7,714 nt of DNA from Opitutales bacterium (GTDB lineage: Bacteria; Verrucomicrobiota; Verrucomicrobiia; Opitutales; JAFGAQ01), in assembly GCA_028704125.1 (NCBI GenBank), contig JAQVLM010000137.1:1-7714 (forward strand), given 5' to 3'. Positions within the stretch are counted from its first letter, which is position 1; each line of letters opens with the position of its first letter. Below, in pieces: positions 1 through 6,870 of this stretch. The notes beneath the pieces were generated by a model. The model was given only the letters and a program-made list of their open reading frames with translations. It was not told the DNA's origin and did no database searches. Both the position numbers and the translations under genes were made by a program.

Positions 1-474
1 ATCACCACCGGACAGGATGAGGTGTTCATCCTCACCCGCAACGGTATGTCCATCCGCTTCCCGGAAACGGATATGCGCGATCAGGGGCGCGTCACACGCG
101 GGGTCAGGGGAATTTCGCTCAAGGGCGATGACGTGGTCAAAGCGATTGGCGTGGTCAACTCAGAGGCAACCCTACTCGTAGCCGGAGCCGATGGCGTCGG
201 CAAACGCAGCTCCTTCGAGGATTTCCGCATCCAACGCCGCGGCGGAAGCGGCATCATCGGGATCCGCAGCGCAGAAGTCGCCGGAGCACTCCCGGTCAAG
301 GAAGATGATGAGATCATGCTCCTCACCATTCAAGGCCAGGCCGTCAGGATTCCCGTAAACCAAATCCGTGTTATCGGGAGAAGCACCCAAGGCGTGAGGC
401 TGATCAACCTCTCGGACGGTGATAAACTCATCGGCATCTCAAGGGTTATTGAGATCGCTTCCGACGAGGCCTGA
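1..474 (+). CDS. gyrA: DNA gyrase subunit A, C-terminal part (5' end outside window)
   Basis: The frame is open from base 1 and ends at TGA 472-474, giving 157 residues of the C-terminal beta-pinwheel of GyrA. This domain wraps DNA so that the gyrase A2B2 tetramer can introduce negative supercoils. Three blade repeats are visible: GRVTRGVRGI (visible residues 29-38), QRRGGSGIIGI (78-88) and IGRSTQGVRLI (125-135). They line up in order with the last three blades of E. coli GyrA, whose equivalents are GRTATGVRGI, KSRATKGVISI and GRNTQGVILI. The middle repeat is close to the canonical GyrA box (QRRGGKG), which is normally in the first blade. The acidic tail is very short (SDEA). ParC is less likely because the repeats match GyrA blade for blade. 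The catalytic tyrosine domain lies upstream, outside the window. The gene is convergent with waaA and is followed by a strong hairpin. Confidence 0.93.
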   Translation: MTTGQDEVFILTRNGMSIRFPETDMRDQGRVTRGVRGISLKGDDVVKAIGVVNSEATLLVAGADGVGKRSSFEDFRIQRRGGSGIIGIRSAEVAGALPVKEDDEIMLLTIQGQAVRIPVNQIRVIGRSTQGVRLINLSDGDKLIGISRVIEIASDEA

Positions 475-496
475 TCCTTCAACTGATTCTGACTGA

Positions 497-527
497 AAAC
501 GGGCAGGAACTACCATCCTGCCCGTTT
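497..527 (+). terminator. Rho-independent terminator after gyrA, possibly bidirectional
   Basis: A perfect 12-bp inverted repeat (AAACGGGCAGGA at 497-508 and its complement at 516-527) has a 7-nt loop. It lies 22 nt past the gyrA stop. The stem is GC-rich in the middle and ends in TTT followed by a pyrimidine-rich stretch (TTTCTGTCTG). Read on the minus strand, the same stem ends in TTTT, so it could also stop transcripts of the converging waaA operon, whose last stop codon is about 185 nt away. I see no other clear signal between 528 and 711. Confidence 0.8.
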
Positions 528-711
528 CTGTCTGCCAATCGGATTTCCGATACGGAGAGACGGAACACTGCGCTATCAGGCGAGCAATCCGGTTGGCGAT
601 GCAGTCTTGCTCTACGCACTGGTTCAAGGCCCACTTTGGGAGAAAGCAACAACCCTCTCACAACTTTCGCGGCTATTCATTCGTAACGATGACCGCACCA
701 CGTAAAGAAGG

Positions 712-2076
712 TTAGACCCGGGGATTTCCACCCGACAAAAACCGGTGGCGCAAGAGCACGTCGACATGCCGATCGGTTGCGGCATGAACCGCCTCCATCG
801 CCGCCTTTGCACATTCCCGGCCCTTATCGGCATAACCGCCATCGGTCAATTGCCTGACCGCTTCCTGGATCCAAGCGTCGACGTCTTTCACAATACGGCA
901 GGCGTGATGGAGTTCCAGTATGTCATGTGCATCCTGAAAATCCTCATAACTCGGCCCATAGATCGGCGGTTTTTCCCAAACCGCGATTTCTAGAATGTTG
1001 TGCCCTCCCTTGGGCACCAGACTGCCCCCGCTGAAGGCGGCGTCCGCGATTCCATACAATGCGAACAACTCGCCGATTCCATCCACCACAATCAGACGCT
1101 CATCCGATTGGCGGGGCCTAGCATCGGACAATCCGCTGCGCAAGCGATACCCAACGCCGCGCAACTTCAGCATGGCTTCCACTTTCGCCGTATACTGCGG
1201 GTGACGCGGAGCCCACACAAAAACCAGATCGGGAACCGCTTTGCGAATTCCCAGATAGGCATCGATAACGAACGATTCCTCGCCGCGCCGGGTCGAACCA
1301 GCGACAAAAACCGGTCCACAACCGGGCTGCAGCCCATAAACCGCCCGGACACCCTCGAGATCCGCGTTTTTCCGGCGCTGAGTCAAGGTATCATGCTTGG
1401 CGTTGCCGGCCACCACCACGCGATCAGCGGGCGCCCCCAAGCCACGAATCCGTGAAGCGTCATCCTCATGGATCATGCTGAAAACCTCAAAGCATCCCAA
1501 CACCTCCGGCATGAGGGAACTCAGTTTCGCATAGCGACCGACGGACCGTTTGGAAATCCTCCCATTCAGTAGGCAAACCGGAATGCCGAGAGCCCGGCAG
1601 CTATGAACAAAATTGGGCCACAACTCGGTTTCGAGCAAACCCACTGCGTCGGGCTCAATGGCGTCCAACGCACGGGATGTCGCACCCGGAGTGTCGATCG
1701 GGAAGTAAACCATACCAGCCGCCACATTCCCCAGCCGGTTTCTCAAACGGGCTTGTCCGGTTGAGGTGGTTGTCGACACCCAAAGCTCCCATCCCTTGGA
1801 CTCGGGTCGGCTCAGGAAGGCATGCGCGAGATTGGTCACGACCTCCACCTCCCCCACGGAGACGGCATGCAGCCACAAACGCCTGGTGTCTCCCTTTTTT
1901 GGAGGAAGACCCCGGTGATACCCGCGCATCTCCCGTCCCCGCTTCCGGAATCGGGACCGCACCAGTCCAACCAAAGGGAACACAATCGAAAGGCAGAGGC
2001 CCACCATCCGGGTGAGCATCCGATACCTCGGATAGGTCAGCCTCCGCATGATTCCGGACGCACCCATCACCGCCAT
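712..2076 (-). CDS. waaA: 3-deoxy-D-manno-octulosonic acid (Kdo) transferase
   Basis: This is a GT30-family inner-membrane glycosyltransferase. It moves Kdo (here probably Kdo8N) from its CMP donor onto the lipid A precursor, the first step of LPS core assembly. The 454-residue protein has an N-terminal hydrophobic anchor (about residues 21-40). The signature HAVSVGE follows at 70-76, with E76 as the expected catalytic base. Then come STTTSTG (101-107), LLETELWPN (148-156), NGRIS (171-175) and, in the C-terminal nucleotide-binding half, GGSLVPKGGHN (350-360). The family is usually about 420-430 residues, so this one is slightly long. Met1, Met4, Met10 and Met20 are all possible starts and none has a Shine-Dalgarno site, so the exact start is uncertain. 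It begins 12 nt after the kdnB stop and is the last gene of the operon. Whether it adds one or two sugars cannot be read from sequence. Confidence 0.93.
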   Translation of the reverse strand: MAVMGASGIMRRLTYPRYRMLTRMVGLCLSIVFPLVGLVRSRFRKRGREMRGYHRGLPPKKGDTRRLWLHAVSVGEVEVVTNLAHAFLSRPESKGWELWVSTTTSTGQARLRNRLGNVAAGMVYFPIDTPGATSRALDAIEPDAVGLLETELWPNFVHSCRALGIPVCLLNGRISKRSVGRYAKLSSLMPEVLGCFEVFSMIHEDDASRIRGLGAPADRVVVAGNAKHDTLTQRRKNADLEGVRAVYGLQPGCGPVFVAGSTRRGEESFVIDAYLGIRKAVPDLVFVWAPRHPQYTAKVEAMLKLRGVGYRLRSGLSDARPRQSDERLIVVDGIGELFALYGIADAAFSGGSLVPKGGHNILEIAVWEKPPIYGPSYEDFQDAHDILELHHACRIVKDVDAWIQEAVRQLTDGGYADKGRECAKAAMEAVHAATDRHVDVLLRHRFLSGGNPRV

Positions 2077-2088
2077 CCAATCGTCAAC

Positions 2089-3156
2089 TTACATCCGCTC
2101 ATAGAGGGCGCGGACCTTGTCCCGGGTCATGATGGTCTTCCAATCCTTACCCAATGCGTTCTCCCACAATGGAGCGAGGCCCAAGGCAACATCCACCATT
2201 TTCTCCATGCCGGCGGCGTCGACTTCGCGGGTTATCCCCTTCGGAATGTGGATCCCGTGTTTACGAACCATTTCGCGGAATTCAGCGACATACTCGGGAT
2301 AGTAGTCATCGAGCTGGTCAAACACGATACAATTGCCCACCCCATGGTGGACACCGAGCAGGAAGGACAAACCGTAAGAAAGCGCATGGCATACACCGAC
2401 CTGGGAATAGGCGATGCTCATCCCTCCAAAGTATGAGGCCACCATGAGCTTCTCGTCTGCATCCGGATCATCCTTCAGGTAAACATCCCTGCATAACTCG
2501 AGGGACTCGAGGGCATAAGCTTTGGCAAACGTGTTGATGTAGGTGCCACACAGCGCCTCGGCATTGTGAATGTAAGTGTCCATTCCCGTGTAGAACCACT
2601 GGTCCTTGGATACTCCTTGAATCAAATCCGCATCCAGAATGATCTGATCAAAGGGAGTGTAGTCCGAGTTGATCCCGAGCTTCTTGGTCGGGCCGGTCAA
2701 CACCGTGGTCCGGGAGATCTCAGCACCGGTTCCCGAAATCGTCGGGATTCCCACATGGTAAATCCCCGGATACTTGATCAGGTCCCAGCCTTGGTAATCC
2801 ACGGCGGATCCGGGATTCGTAAGCATCAACGAAACCGCTTTTGCCAGATCCATCGTGGTCCCGCCTCCGATCCCGATGATCCCGTCCGGTTGCCGGTTCG
2901 AATACTCACGGATCCGCTGCGTGAGTTCATCCACATACTTCGTCTTTGGCTCATGTTCCACGCTTACAAGGATCACCAGATCATTGGCATGGATCGGGAT
3001 TCGCTTCATCAACGGGCGGTGCTCATGCACCTCATCCACCAGAAAGACCATGTGCGAACCCGCATCCGTACGGTGCCCGGCAAGGATATCGCCAAGCTGG
3101 TTGAAACTTCCCCGGCCAAATACGAGATGGGGAACCACACGCAGATTTTTATACAT
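2089..3156 (-). CDS. kdnB: Kdo 8-oxidase (iron-containing alcohol dehydrogenase family)
   Basis: It is predicted to oxidise the C8 hydroxyl of free Kdo to an aldehyde, the first dedicated step to 8-amino-8-deoxy-Kdo, in the cytoplasm. The 355-residue protein has the Fe-ADH fold markers: the nucleotide-binding GIGGGTTMD (95-103), PTISGTGAE (138-146), and a divalent-metal site formed by D193 and H197 (GMDTYIH), H257 (VCHALSYG) and H271 (HHGVGN). The blocks DYQGWDLIK (120-128) and HVGIPTISGTGAE (134-146), and the run around MSIAYSQVGVCHALSYG (246-262), are what I recall from Shewanella oneidensis KdnB. General alcohol dehydrogenases of the family do not share these. The assignment comes from memory of the family plus gene context. 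A generic Fe-ADH is the alternative, but kdnA and kdsB as neighbours make that unlikely. The gene starts 59 nt after kdsB. Its leader is A/T-rich with no Shine-Dalgarno site. Confidence 0.88.
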   Translation of the reverse strand: MYKNLRVVPHLVFGRGSFNQLGDILAGHRTDAGSHMVFLVDEVHEHRPLMKRIPIHANDLVILVSVEHEPKTKYVDELTQRIREYSNRQPDGIIGIGGGTTMDLAKAVSLMLTNPGSAVDYQGWDLIKYPGIYHVGIPTISGTGAEISRTTVLTGPTKKLGINSDYTPFDQIILDADLIQGVSKDQWFYTGMDTYIHNAEALCGTYINTFAKAYALESLELCRDVYLKDDPDADEKLMVASYFGGMSIAYSQVGVCHALSYGLSFLLGVHHGVGNCIVFDQLDDYYPEYVAEFREMVRKHGIHIPKGITREVDAAGMEKMVDVALGLAPLWENALGKDWKTIMTRDKVRALYERM

Positions 3157-3215
3157 ATCTATAAGAAAAAGTCATGCATTTCACAGATGGAGACAAGCCA
3201 ACGCGTCCACTGGCC

Positions 3216-3977
3216 TCAGTCCTTCGGTCGGAACCGTTCCATTACGGCCTGCTCGAACTCAATCGCATTCTCCTCGGTGTCAATCTCGATCAAGGCATCA
3301 TGCGTGATCCCGACTGCGATCGAATACCCGTTCTCGAGTGCGCGGAGCATTTCCAGTTTTTCGATCTGCTCCAGAAAACCCGGTTTGAGCGATGCAAAAG
3401 CCTCGAGAAACGCGCGGGTGTAGGCATACAGCCCGAGGTGGGTCAACACGCCATCGTGACCTGTCACCGCCTCATCGTAGACGCCCTGAGTATCCCGGAT
3501 GTAGGGAATCGGTGCGCGTGAAAAATACAACGCCTTGCCATTGGCAGCGCGAACCAGTTTCACGTTATTGGGATTGCGGTAGTCCTTGTCGTGGTTCAAA
3601 GGACACCCCAATGTGGCCATGTCGATCCCATCGCTCAGCAGAGCATCCAGCATCCGGATCTGGGCACCCGTGACCATCGGCTCATCCGCCTGCACATTGA
3701 TCACACGGGTGGCGCCTACCGTCCGGTTGGCCGCGGCGATCCGGTCAGTACCACTCGGAAGCTCGGGATCAGTCATCACAACCGCGAAACCGGCTGCTTC
3801 GAGAACCGACTGCATCCGCTCACTGTCGACCGCGAAATACAAAGGATACTCCGGTGCTTCATCGCGGATTCGCTCGGCGGTCCAGAGAATGAGGGGCTTT
3901 CCGCGCACTTCGTGGAGGAGCTTCTGATGAAAACGGGTGGAACCCAAACGGGCGGGAACAATAATGGTTGCGCTCAT
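3216..3977 (-). CDS. kdsB: 3-deoxy-manno-octulosonate cytidylyltransferase (CMP-Kdo or CMP-Kdo8N synthetase)
   Basis: KdsB couples CTP with Kdo, or here probably Kdo8N, to make the CMP-sugar donor for WaaA. From ATG 3975-3977 it is 253 residues, the usual size. The N-terminal nucleotide-binding loop has R10, S13 and K19 in their usual places (PARLGSTRFHQK). SGTDR (75-79), D98 of the metal site in QADEP (96-100), YFSRAPIPYIRD (151-162), HLGLYAY (180-186), EKLEMLRAL (206-214) and the second metal-site Asp in EIDTEEN (231-237) follow. The normally glycine second residue of Q-G-D-E-P is Ala97, and the usual L-P-G-K-P-L is F-H-Q-K-L-L. The frame stays open upstream to 4241, but that stretch overlaps kdnA and has no homology, so Met at 3977 is the start. 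It lies 50 nt after kdnA and 59 nt before kdnB. A shift of substrate preference to Kdo8N is inferred from context. Confidence 0.92.
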   Translation of the reverse strand: MSATIIVPARLGSTRFHQKLLHEVRGKPLILWTAERIRDEAPEYPLYFAVDSERMQSVLEAAGFAVVMTDPELPSGTDRIAAANRTVGATRVINVQADEPMVTGAQIRMLDALLSDGIDMATLGCPLNHDKDYRNPNNVKLVRAANGKALYFSRAPIPYIRDTQGVYDEAVTGHDGVLTHLGLYAYTRAFLEAFASLKPGFLEQIEKLEMLRALENGYSIAVGITHDALIEIDTEENAIEFEQAVMERFRPKD

Positions 3978-4018
3978 GGATGGATGGTTGAGTGGTTGAT
4001 TGTGGTAGTGGAATTTGA
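3978..4018 (-). promoter_or_regulatory. G-free, C/A-rich leader directly before kdsB
   Basis: The 41 bases immediately upstream of the kdsB start contain no C on the plus strand, so the transcribed RNA contains no G. It is made mostly of CCA, CCAC and CAA units. Such RNA cannot form G-C or G-U pairs with itself and should be unstructured. There is no Shine-Dalgarno motif. My reading is that an open leader replaces an SD in recruiting ribosomes to kdsB inside the operon. The base composition is seen directly; the role is inferred. Confidence 0.45.
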
Positions 4019-4027
4019 CCGGACCAG

Positions 4028-5227
4028 TCAGGCGCCCAACAGGCGCTGCAAAGTCTCCCGCAGACGCGAAGCCCTGGGCTCGAGATCCGATGGCGACCAT
4101 CCGATCTTGATCTGAAGCGAGAGCATGCGGCTCATCCATCCATCGCTTACCGGGAGATCGGGTCGGGTGAATAAGGGTGCGTTCTGAGCCAAGCTGATGT
4201 GTAAGCGCTGCGGCGTCGCCATCTGCTTGATGTGGTCCCACTTGCGGATGTAGTGCCAGTTGTTATCGTACCAGTAAAATGTTCCGTCCACACCGGCCTT
4301 CGGAAGCTCGCGCCCCGCCGCCCGGGCGGTCGCCTCATCGGGCAAGAAAAAGCTCAGGAAGGTTGCAGAGTCCCCTTGCGGGTCCGGCACATTCCGCATG
4401 GTCACCCCCGGCAAATCCGCAATCGCCTCCTTGAGGATCCTCTTGTTTTCGCGTTGGACTGCGAGGATCCGGTCCAGCTTGCGCATTTGGGCGATCCCAA
4501 CGGCCGCATGCAGCTCACTGATACGGAAATTCATCCCCAGTATGGGGTGGGTTTCCGCTCCGCGGTCCGAACCGACATGATCATGCCCATGGTCCGTGAA
4601 AGCCTGCACTTTGTCGAAGAGAGCGGAATCCGAAGTCACAACCGCTCCCGCTTCCGCACAAGTGATGGTCTTGACATAATCGAACGAAAAACAACCGGCC
4701 TTTCCGAACGACCCCAGTGCCTGCCCTTTGTAAGTGGCTCCCATCGCCTGCGCGGCGTCCTCGATCAGGATAAGGCCACGGCGATCACAAAGATCGCGAA
4801 TCGCGTCCACACGGGCCATCGAGCCACACATATGCACCAGCAACACCGCTTTTGTGCGTGGCGTGATCGCAGCTTCAATCCCCTCCACCGACAGCGTCAA
4901 CGTGTCATCTATCTCTCCAAAAACGGGAACCGCTCCGGCAAACAAAATCGCCTCCAGGTCGGCCACAAAAGTGAAAGCAGGCACGATCACCTCGTCGTCC
5001 GCACCCACGCCGCAGCAACACAACGCGGAAAACACCGCAGTCGTCCCGCTGGAACACACATGGGCGTGACTGGTGCCAAGGCGCTCGCTGAGCATAGCTT
5101 CGAGTTCACGCGCTTTCCAACGCCCCTTGCGGGCCCCGTCAAAGCCGTATCGCATCAGCACCCCGGTCTCTAAGACCTCCATGACCTCGCGGCGCTCCTC
5201 TTCTCCGAATAACTCAAATCCTGGCAT
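4028..5227 (-). CDS. kdnA: 8-amino-8-deoxy-Kdo aminotransferase (DegT/DnrJ/EryC1 family, PLP-dependent)
   Basis: It is predicted to aminate the C8 aldehyde made by KdnB, with an amino acid such as glutamate as donor, giving 8-amino-8-deoxy-Kdo in the cytoplasm. The 399-residue protein shows the family landmarks: SSGTTA (59-64, cofactor phosphate contact), VPAFTFVA (82-89), EDAAQAMG (156-163, with D157 for the PLP ring nitrogen), the PLP lysine K186 in SFDYVKTITCAEAG, and NFRISELHAA (233-242). The opening MPGFELFG, the block LVHMCGSMA (130-138), DHGHDH (212-217) and DGTFYWYDNNWHY (314-326) fit Shewanella KdnA as I recall it, rather than the sugar-nucleotide aminotransferases of the wider family. 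It is the first gene of the minus-strand operon, divergent from lysS. ATG 5225-5227 is the natural start. GGAGG sits 18 nt upstream, too far to act as a normal ribosome binding site. Confidence 0.88.
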   Translation of the reverse strand: MPGFELFGEEERREVMEVLETGVLMRYGFDGARKGRWKARELEAMLSERLGTSHAHVCSSGTTAVFSALCCCGVGADDEVIVPAFTFVADLEAILFAGAVPVFGEIDDTLTLSVEGIEAAITPRTKAVLLVHMCGSMARVDAIRDLCDRRGLILIEDAAQAMGATYKGQALGSFGKAGCFSFDYVKTITCAEAGAVVTSDSALFDKVQAFTDHGHDHVGSDRGAETHPILGMNFRISELHAAVGIAQMRKLDRILAVQRENKRILKEAIADLPGVTMRNVPDPQGDSATFLSFFLPDEATARAAGRELPKAGVDGTFYWYDNNWHYIRKWDHIKQMATPQRLHISLAQNAPLFTRPDLPVSDGWMSRMLSLQIKIGWSPSDLEPRASRLRETLQRLLGA

Positions 5228-5240
5228 GGCAAAAACAACT

Positions 5241-5269
5241 GTTATCCTCCATCATCCTACTGGCATCAA
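5241..5269 (-). promoter_or_regulatory. Candidate sigma-70-type promoter of the kdnA-kdsB-kdnB-waaA operon
   Basis: Read on the minus strand, TTGATG (5269-5264) is followed after exactly 17 nt by GATAAC (5246-5241). Each hexamer matches 4 of 6 consensus bases. Transcription would start near 5234, leaving a leader of only about 6-8 nt before the kdnA ATG. If so, the GGAGG between the two boxes is not transcribed and cannot serve kdnA as a ribosome binding site. Confidence 0.4.
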
Positions 5270-5287
5270 GACTTTTCACCCTTGTCC

Positions 5288-5316
5288 TTGACTTCCCCGC
5301 CCTGCCGTCCGATGAA
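5288..5316 (+). promoter_or_regulatory. Weak candidate promoter for lysS
   Basis: TTGACT (5288-5293) is followed after 17 nt by GATGAA (5311-5316). The -35 box is good (5 of 6), but the -10 box matches only 3 of 6. An alternative is TTTCCA (5324-5329) with TATCGA (5347-5352), which would make lysS almost leaderless. Neither is convincing. A promoter is expected here only because lysS has no upstream gene on its strand. Confidence 0.2.
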
Positions 5317-5361
5317 AAATTCCTTTCCATACACGTCTCATACCTGTATCGATTCTCCATC

Positions 5362-6870
5362 ATGAGCACGACCGACACGTCCACATCCCAACCAACTGAT
5401 CCACAGGAGGACAACTCCCACGATCTCTACGCCGTGCGCATGGAGAAACTCTCCAAACTGGTCGAAGCCGGCTCCAATCCATTTTTCGCCAATTGCGAAC
5501 AAACCCACACCTCGGCCCAGGTGCCCTCCCTCTTTGATGAAAGCACCGAATCCGGGCCGGAAGTCTCCGTGGCCGGTCGTATCGTCGTTTTCCGTCTGAT
5601 GGGCAAGGCCACCTTCATCAAGCTGCTCGACCGCGATGGCCGGATTCAATGCTACGTCAGACAGGACGAAATCGGAGAGGAAGCCTACAGCGCCTTCAAA
5701 AAATACGACTTGGGGGATTTTGTCGGGGTAAGTGGCCCGCTCTTCAAGACTAAGGCCGGAGAAATCACGGTTCGGGCAAAAAGCGTCACGCTGGTCTCCA
5801 AGTCCATGAGACCACTGCCCGAAAAATGGCACGGACTTGCCGATGAAGACCAGATCTACCGCCAACGTTACCTGGACCTCATCGTCAACGACCGTTCACG
5901 TTCGATCCTCCAGGCACGTAGCCGGATTGTGCGCGAAATCCGCGAACACCTCTGGTCACGCGACTTTCTCGAAGTTGAAACCCCTGTATTCCAAACCGTG
6001 GCCGGTGGAGCTGCCGCCCGCCCATTTTTCACCCGCTCTAACGCGCTCAACTGCGATTTCTCACTGAGGATCGCGCTCGAGCTGCCGCTGAAGCGCCTGC
6101 TCGTGGGCGGATTCGACCGTGTCTTTGAGATCGGTAAGGTCTTCCGCAACGAAGGAATCTCCCGGCGCCACAGCCCGGAATTCACGATGCTTGAGGTCTA
6201 TCAGGCCTATTCCGACTACAGGGGCATGATGGACCTCTTCCGCAGCATGATCCATCGCATTTGTGAGAACCTCCTCGGAACCTACGACATTCAACGCCCG
6301 GATGGCGATGTCATCCACTTGGCCGGATCATGGACGGAGGCCCGTTACAAGGACCTCATCCTCAACAAGACGCAGGACCCCGACTGGTTCTCTCGCTCGC
6401 GCGAAGAAAAGCTCAAGCGTGCAACGGCTCTGGGCATTGAAGTCGACCCAGCATCCGAAGACTTTGAGATCACCAACGATGTGTTCGGCAAGCTCATCGA
6501 GCCCACCCTTATACAGCCGACTTTCGTAACTCACCTTCCGAAGGAACTGGTGCCACTGGCCAAGCTATCACCGAATGACCCCTCCACCGTGGAAGTTTTT
6601 GAACTCTGTATCAACGGACAGGAAATCGCCCCCGCGTATTCTGAGCAAAATGATCCCATTGCCCAGCGCGAAGCTTTCGAAAAACAGGCGGGGGAAGAGA
6701 TTCAAAAAATTGATCATGACTTCCTCACAGCTCTCGAGCACGGCATGCCACCAGCCGGCGGCATGGGAGTGGGAATCGATCGCCTCGTGATGATGCTTAT
6801 GGGCACGCAAAACCTTCGCGACACTATCCTGTTCCCCACCCTGAAACCACGGGCTACAGGAGAATCCTGA
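5362..6870 (+). CDS. lysS: Lysyl-tRNA synthetase, class II
   Basis: It charges tRNA-Lys with lysine using ATP. The 502-residue length is typical for the bacterial class II enzyme. An N-terminal OB-fold anticodon-binding domain (about 66-147, VSVAGRIVVFRLMGKATFIKL) is followed by the catalytic core: motif 1 region FLEVETPVFQ (202-211) with GGAAARPF (215-222), motif 2 FRNEGISRRHSPEFT (261-275) and motif 3 GVGIDRLVMML (469-479). Numbering coincides with E. coli, and lysine-pocket residues E240, E278, Y280 and E428 are present, with Tyr in place of F426. Position 424, Asn in E. coli, is Pro here (EIAPAYSE), and RIAPELYLK reads RIALELPLK. These may be lineage traits. ATG 5360s start (MSTTD, at 5362) suits family length; no Shine-Dalgarno site precedes it. 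It is divergent from the Kdo8N operon and has no functional link to it that I can see. Confidence 0.96.
   Translation: MSTTDTSTSQPTDPQEDNSHDLYAVRMEKLSKLVEAGSNPFFANCEQTHTSAQVPSLFDESTESGPEVSVAGRIVVFRLMGKATFIKLLDRDGRIQCYVRQDEIGEEAYSAFKKYDLGDFVGVSGPLFKTKAGEITVRAKSVTLVSKSMRPLPEKWHGLADEDQIYRQRYLDLIVNDRSRSILQARSRIVREIREHLWSRDFLEVETPVFQTVAGGAAARPFFTRSNALNCDFSLRIALELPLKRLLVGGFDRVFEIGKVFRNEGISRRHSPEFTMLEVYQAYSDYRGMMDLFRSMIHRICENLLGTYDIQRPDGDVIHLAGSWTEARYKDLILNKTQDPDWFSRSREEKLKRATALGIEVDPASEDFEITNDVFGKLIEPTLIQPTFVTHLPKELVPLAKLSPNDPSTVEVFELCINGQEIAPAYSEQNDPIAQREAFEKQAGEEIQKIDHDFLTALEHGMPPAGGMGVGIDRLVMMLMGTQNLRDTILFPTLKPRATGES

Noticed and set aside
560..660. Stretch with a GGTTCAAGG box suggesting a tRNA T-loop
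   Set aside because: No acceptor stem, D-stem or anticodon arm could be paired around it on either strand.
733..1315. Exact 14-bp repeat CGACAAAAACCGGT at 733-746 and 1302-1315
   Set aside because: Both copies lie in waaA in different reading phases and encode unrelated residues; one 14-mer match in 7.7 kb is not far from chance.
3157..3185. TATAGA next to the kdnB start as an internal promoter -10
   Set aside because: The matching -35 (CTGTGA) has only 3 of 6 consensus bases and the RNA would start inside the gene; the A/T-rich leader explains the match.
3195..3216. Small hairpin just after the kdsB stop (AGGCCA / TGGCTT on the minus strand)
   Set aside because: Six pairs including a G-U, a 10-nt loop and no T-tract directly after it; no support for attenuation before kdnB.
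2566..3423. 285-codon open frame on the plus strand, antisense to kdnB and kdsB
   Set aside because: It runs across two well-supported genes on the other strand, resembles no family I know, and is rich in R, S, H and P as expected of antisense frames in G+C-rich DNA. The same holds for the frames at 4232-5173 (+), 1822-2436 (+), 3591-4115 (+) and 5338-5865 (-).
3978..4241. Upstream extension of kdsB by 88 codons
   Set aside because: The extension overlaps the 3' end of kdnA and has no KdsB homology; family proteins begin at the MSATIIVPAR-type start.
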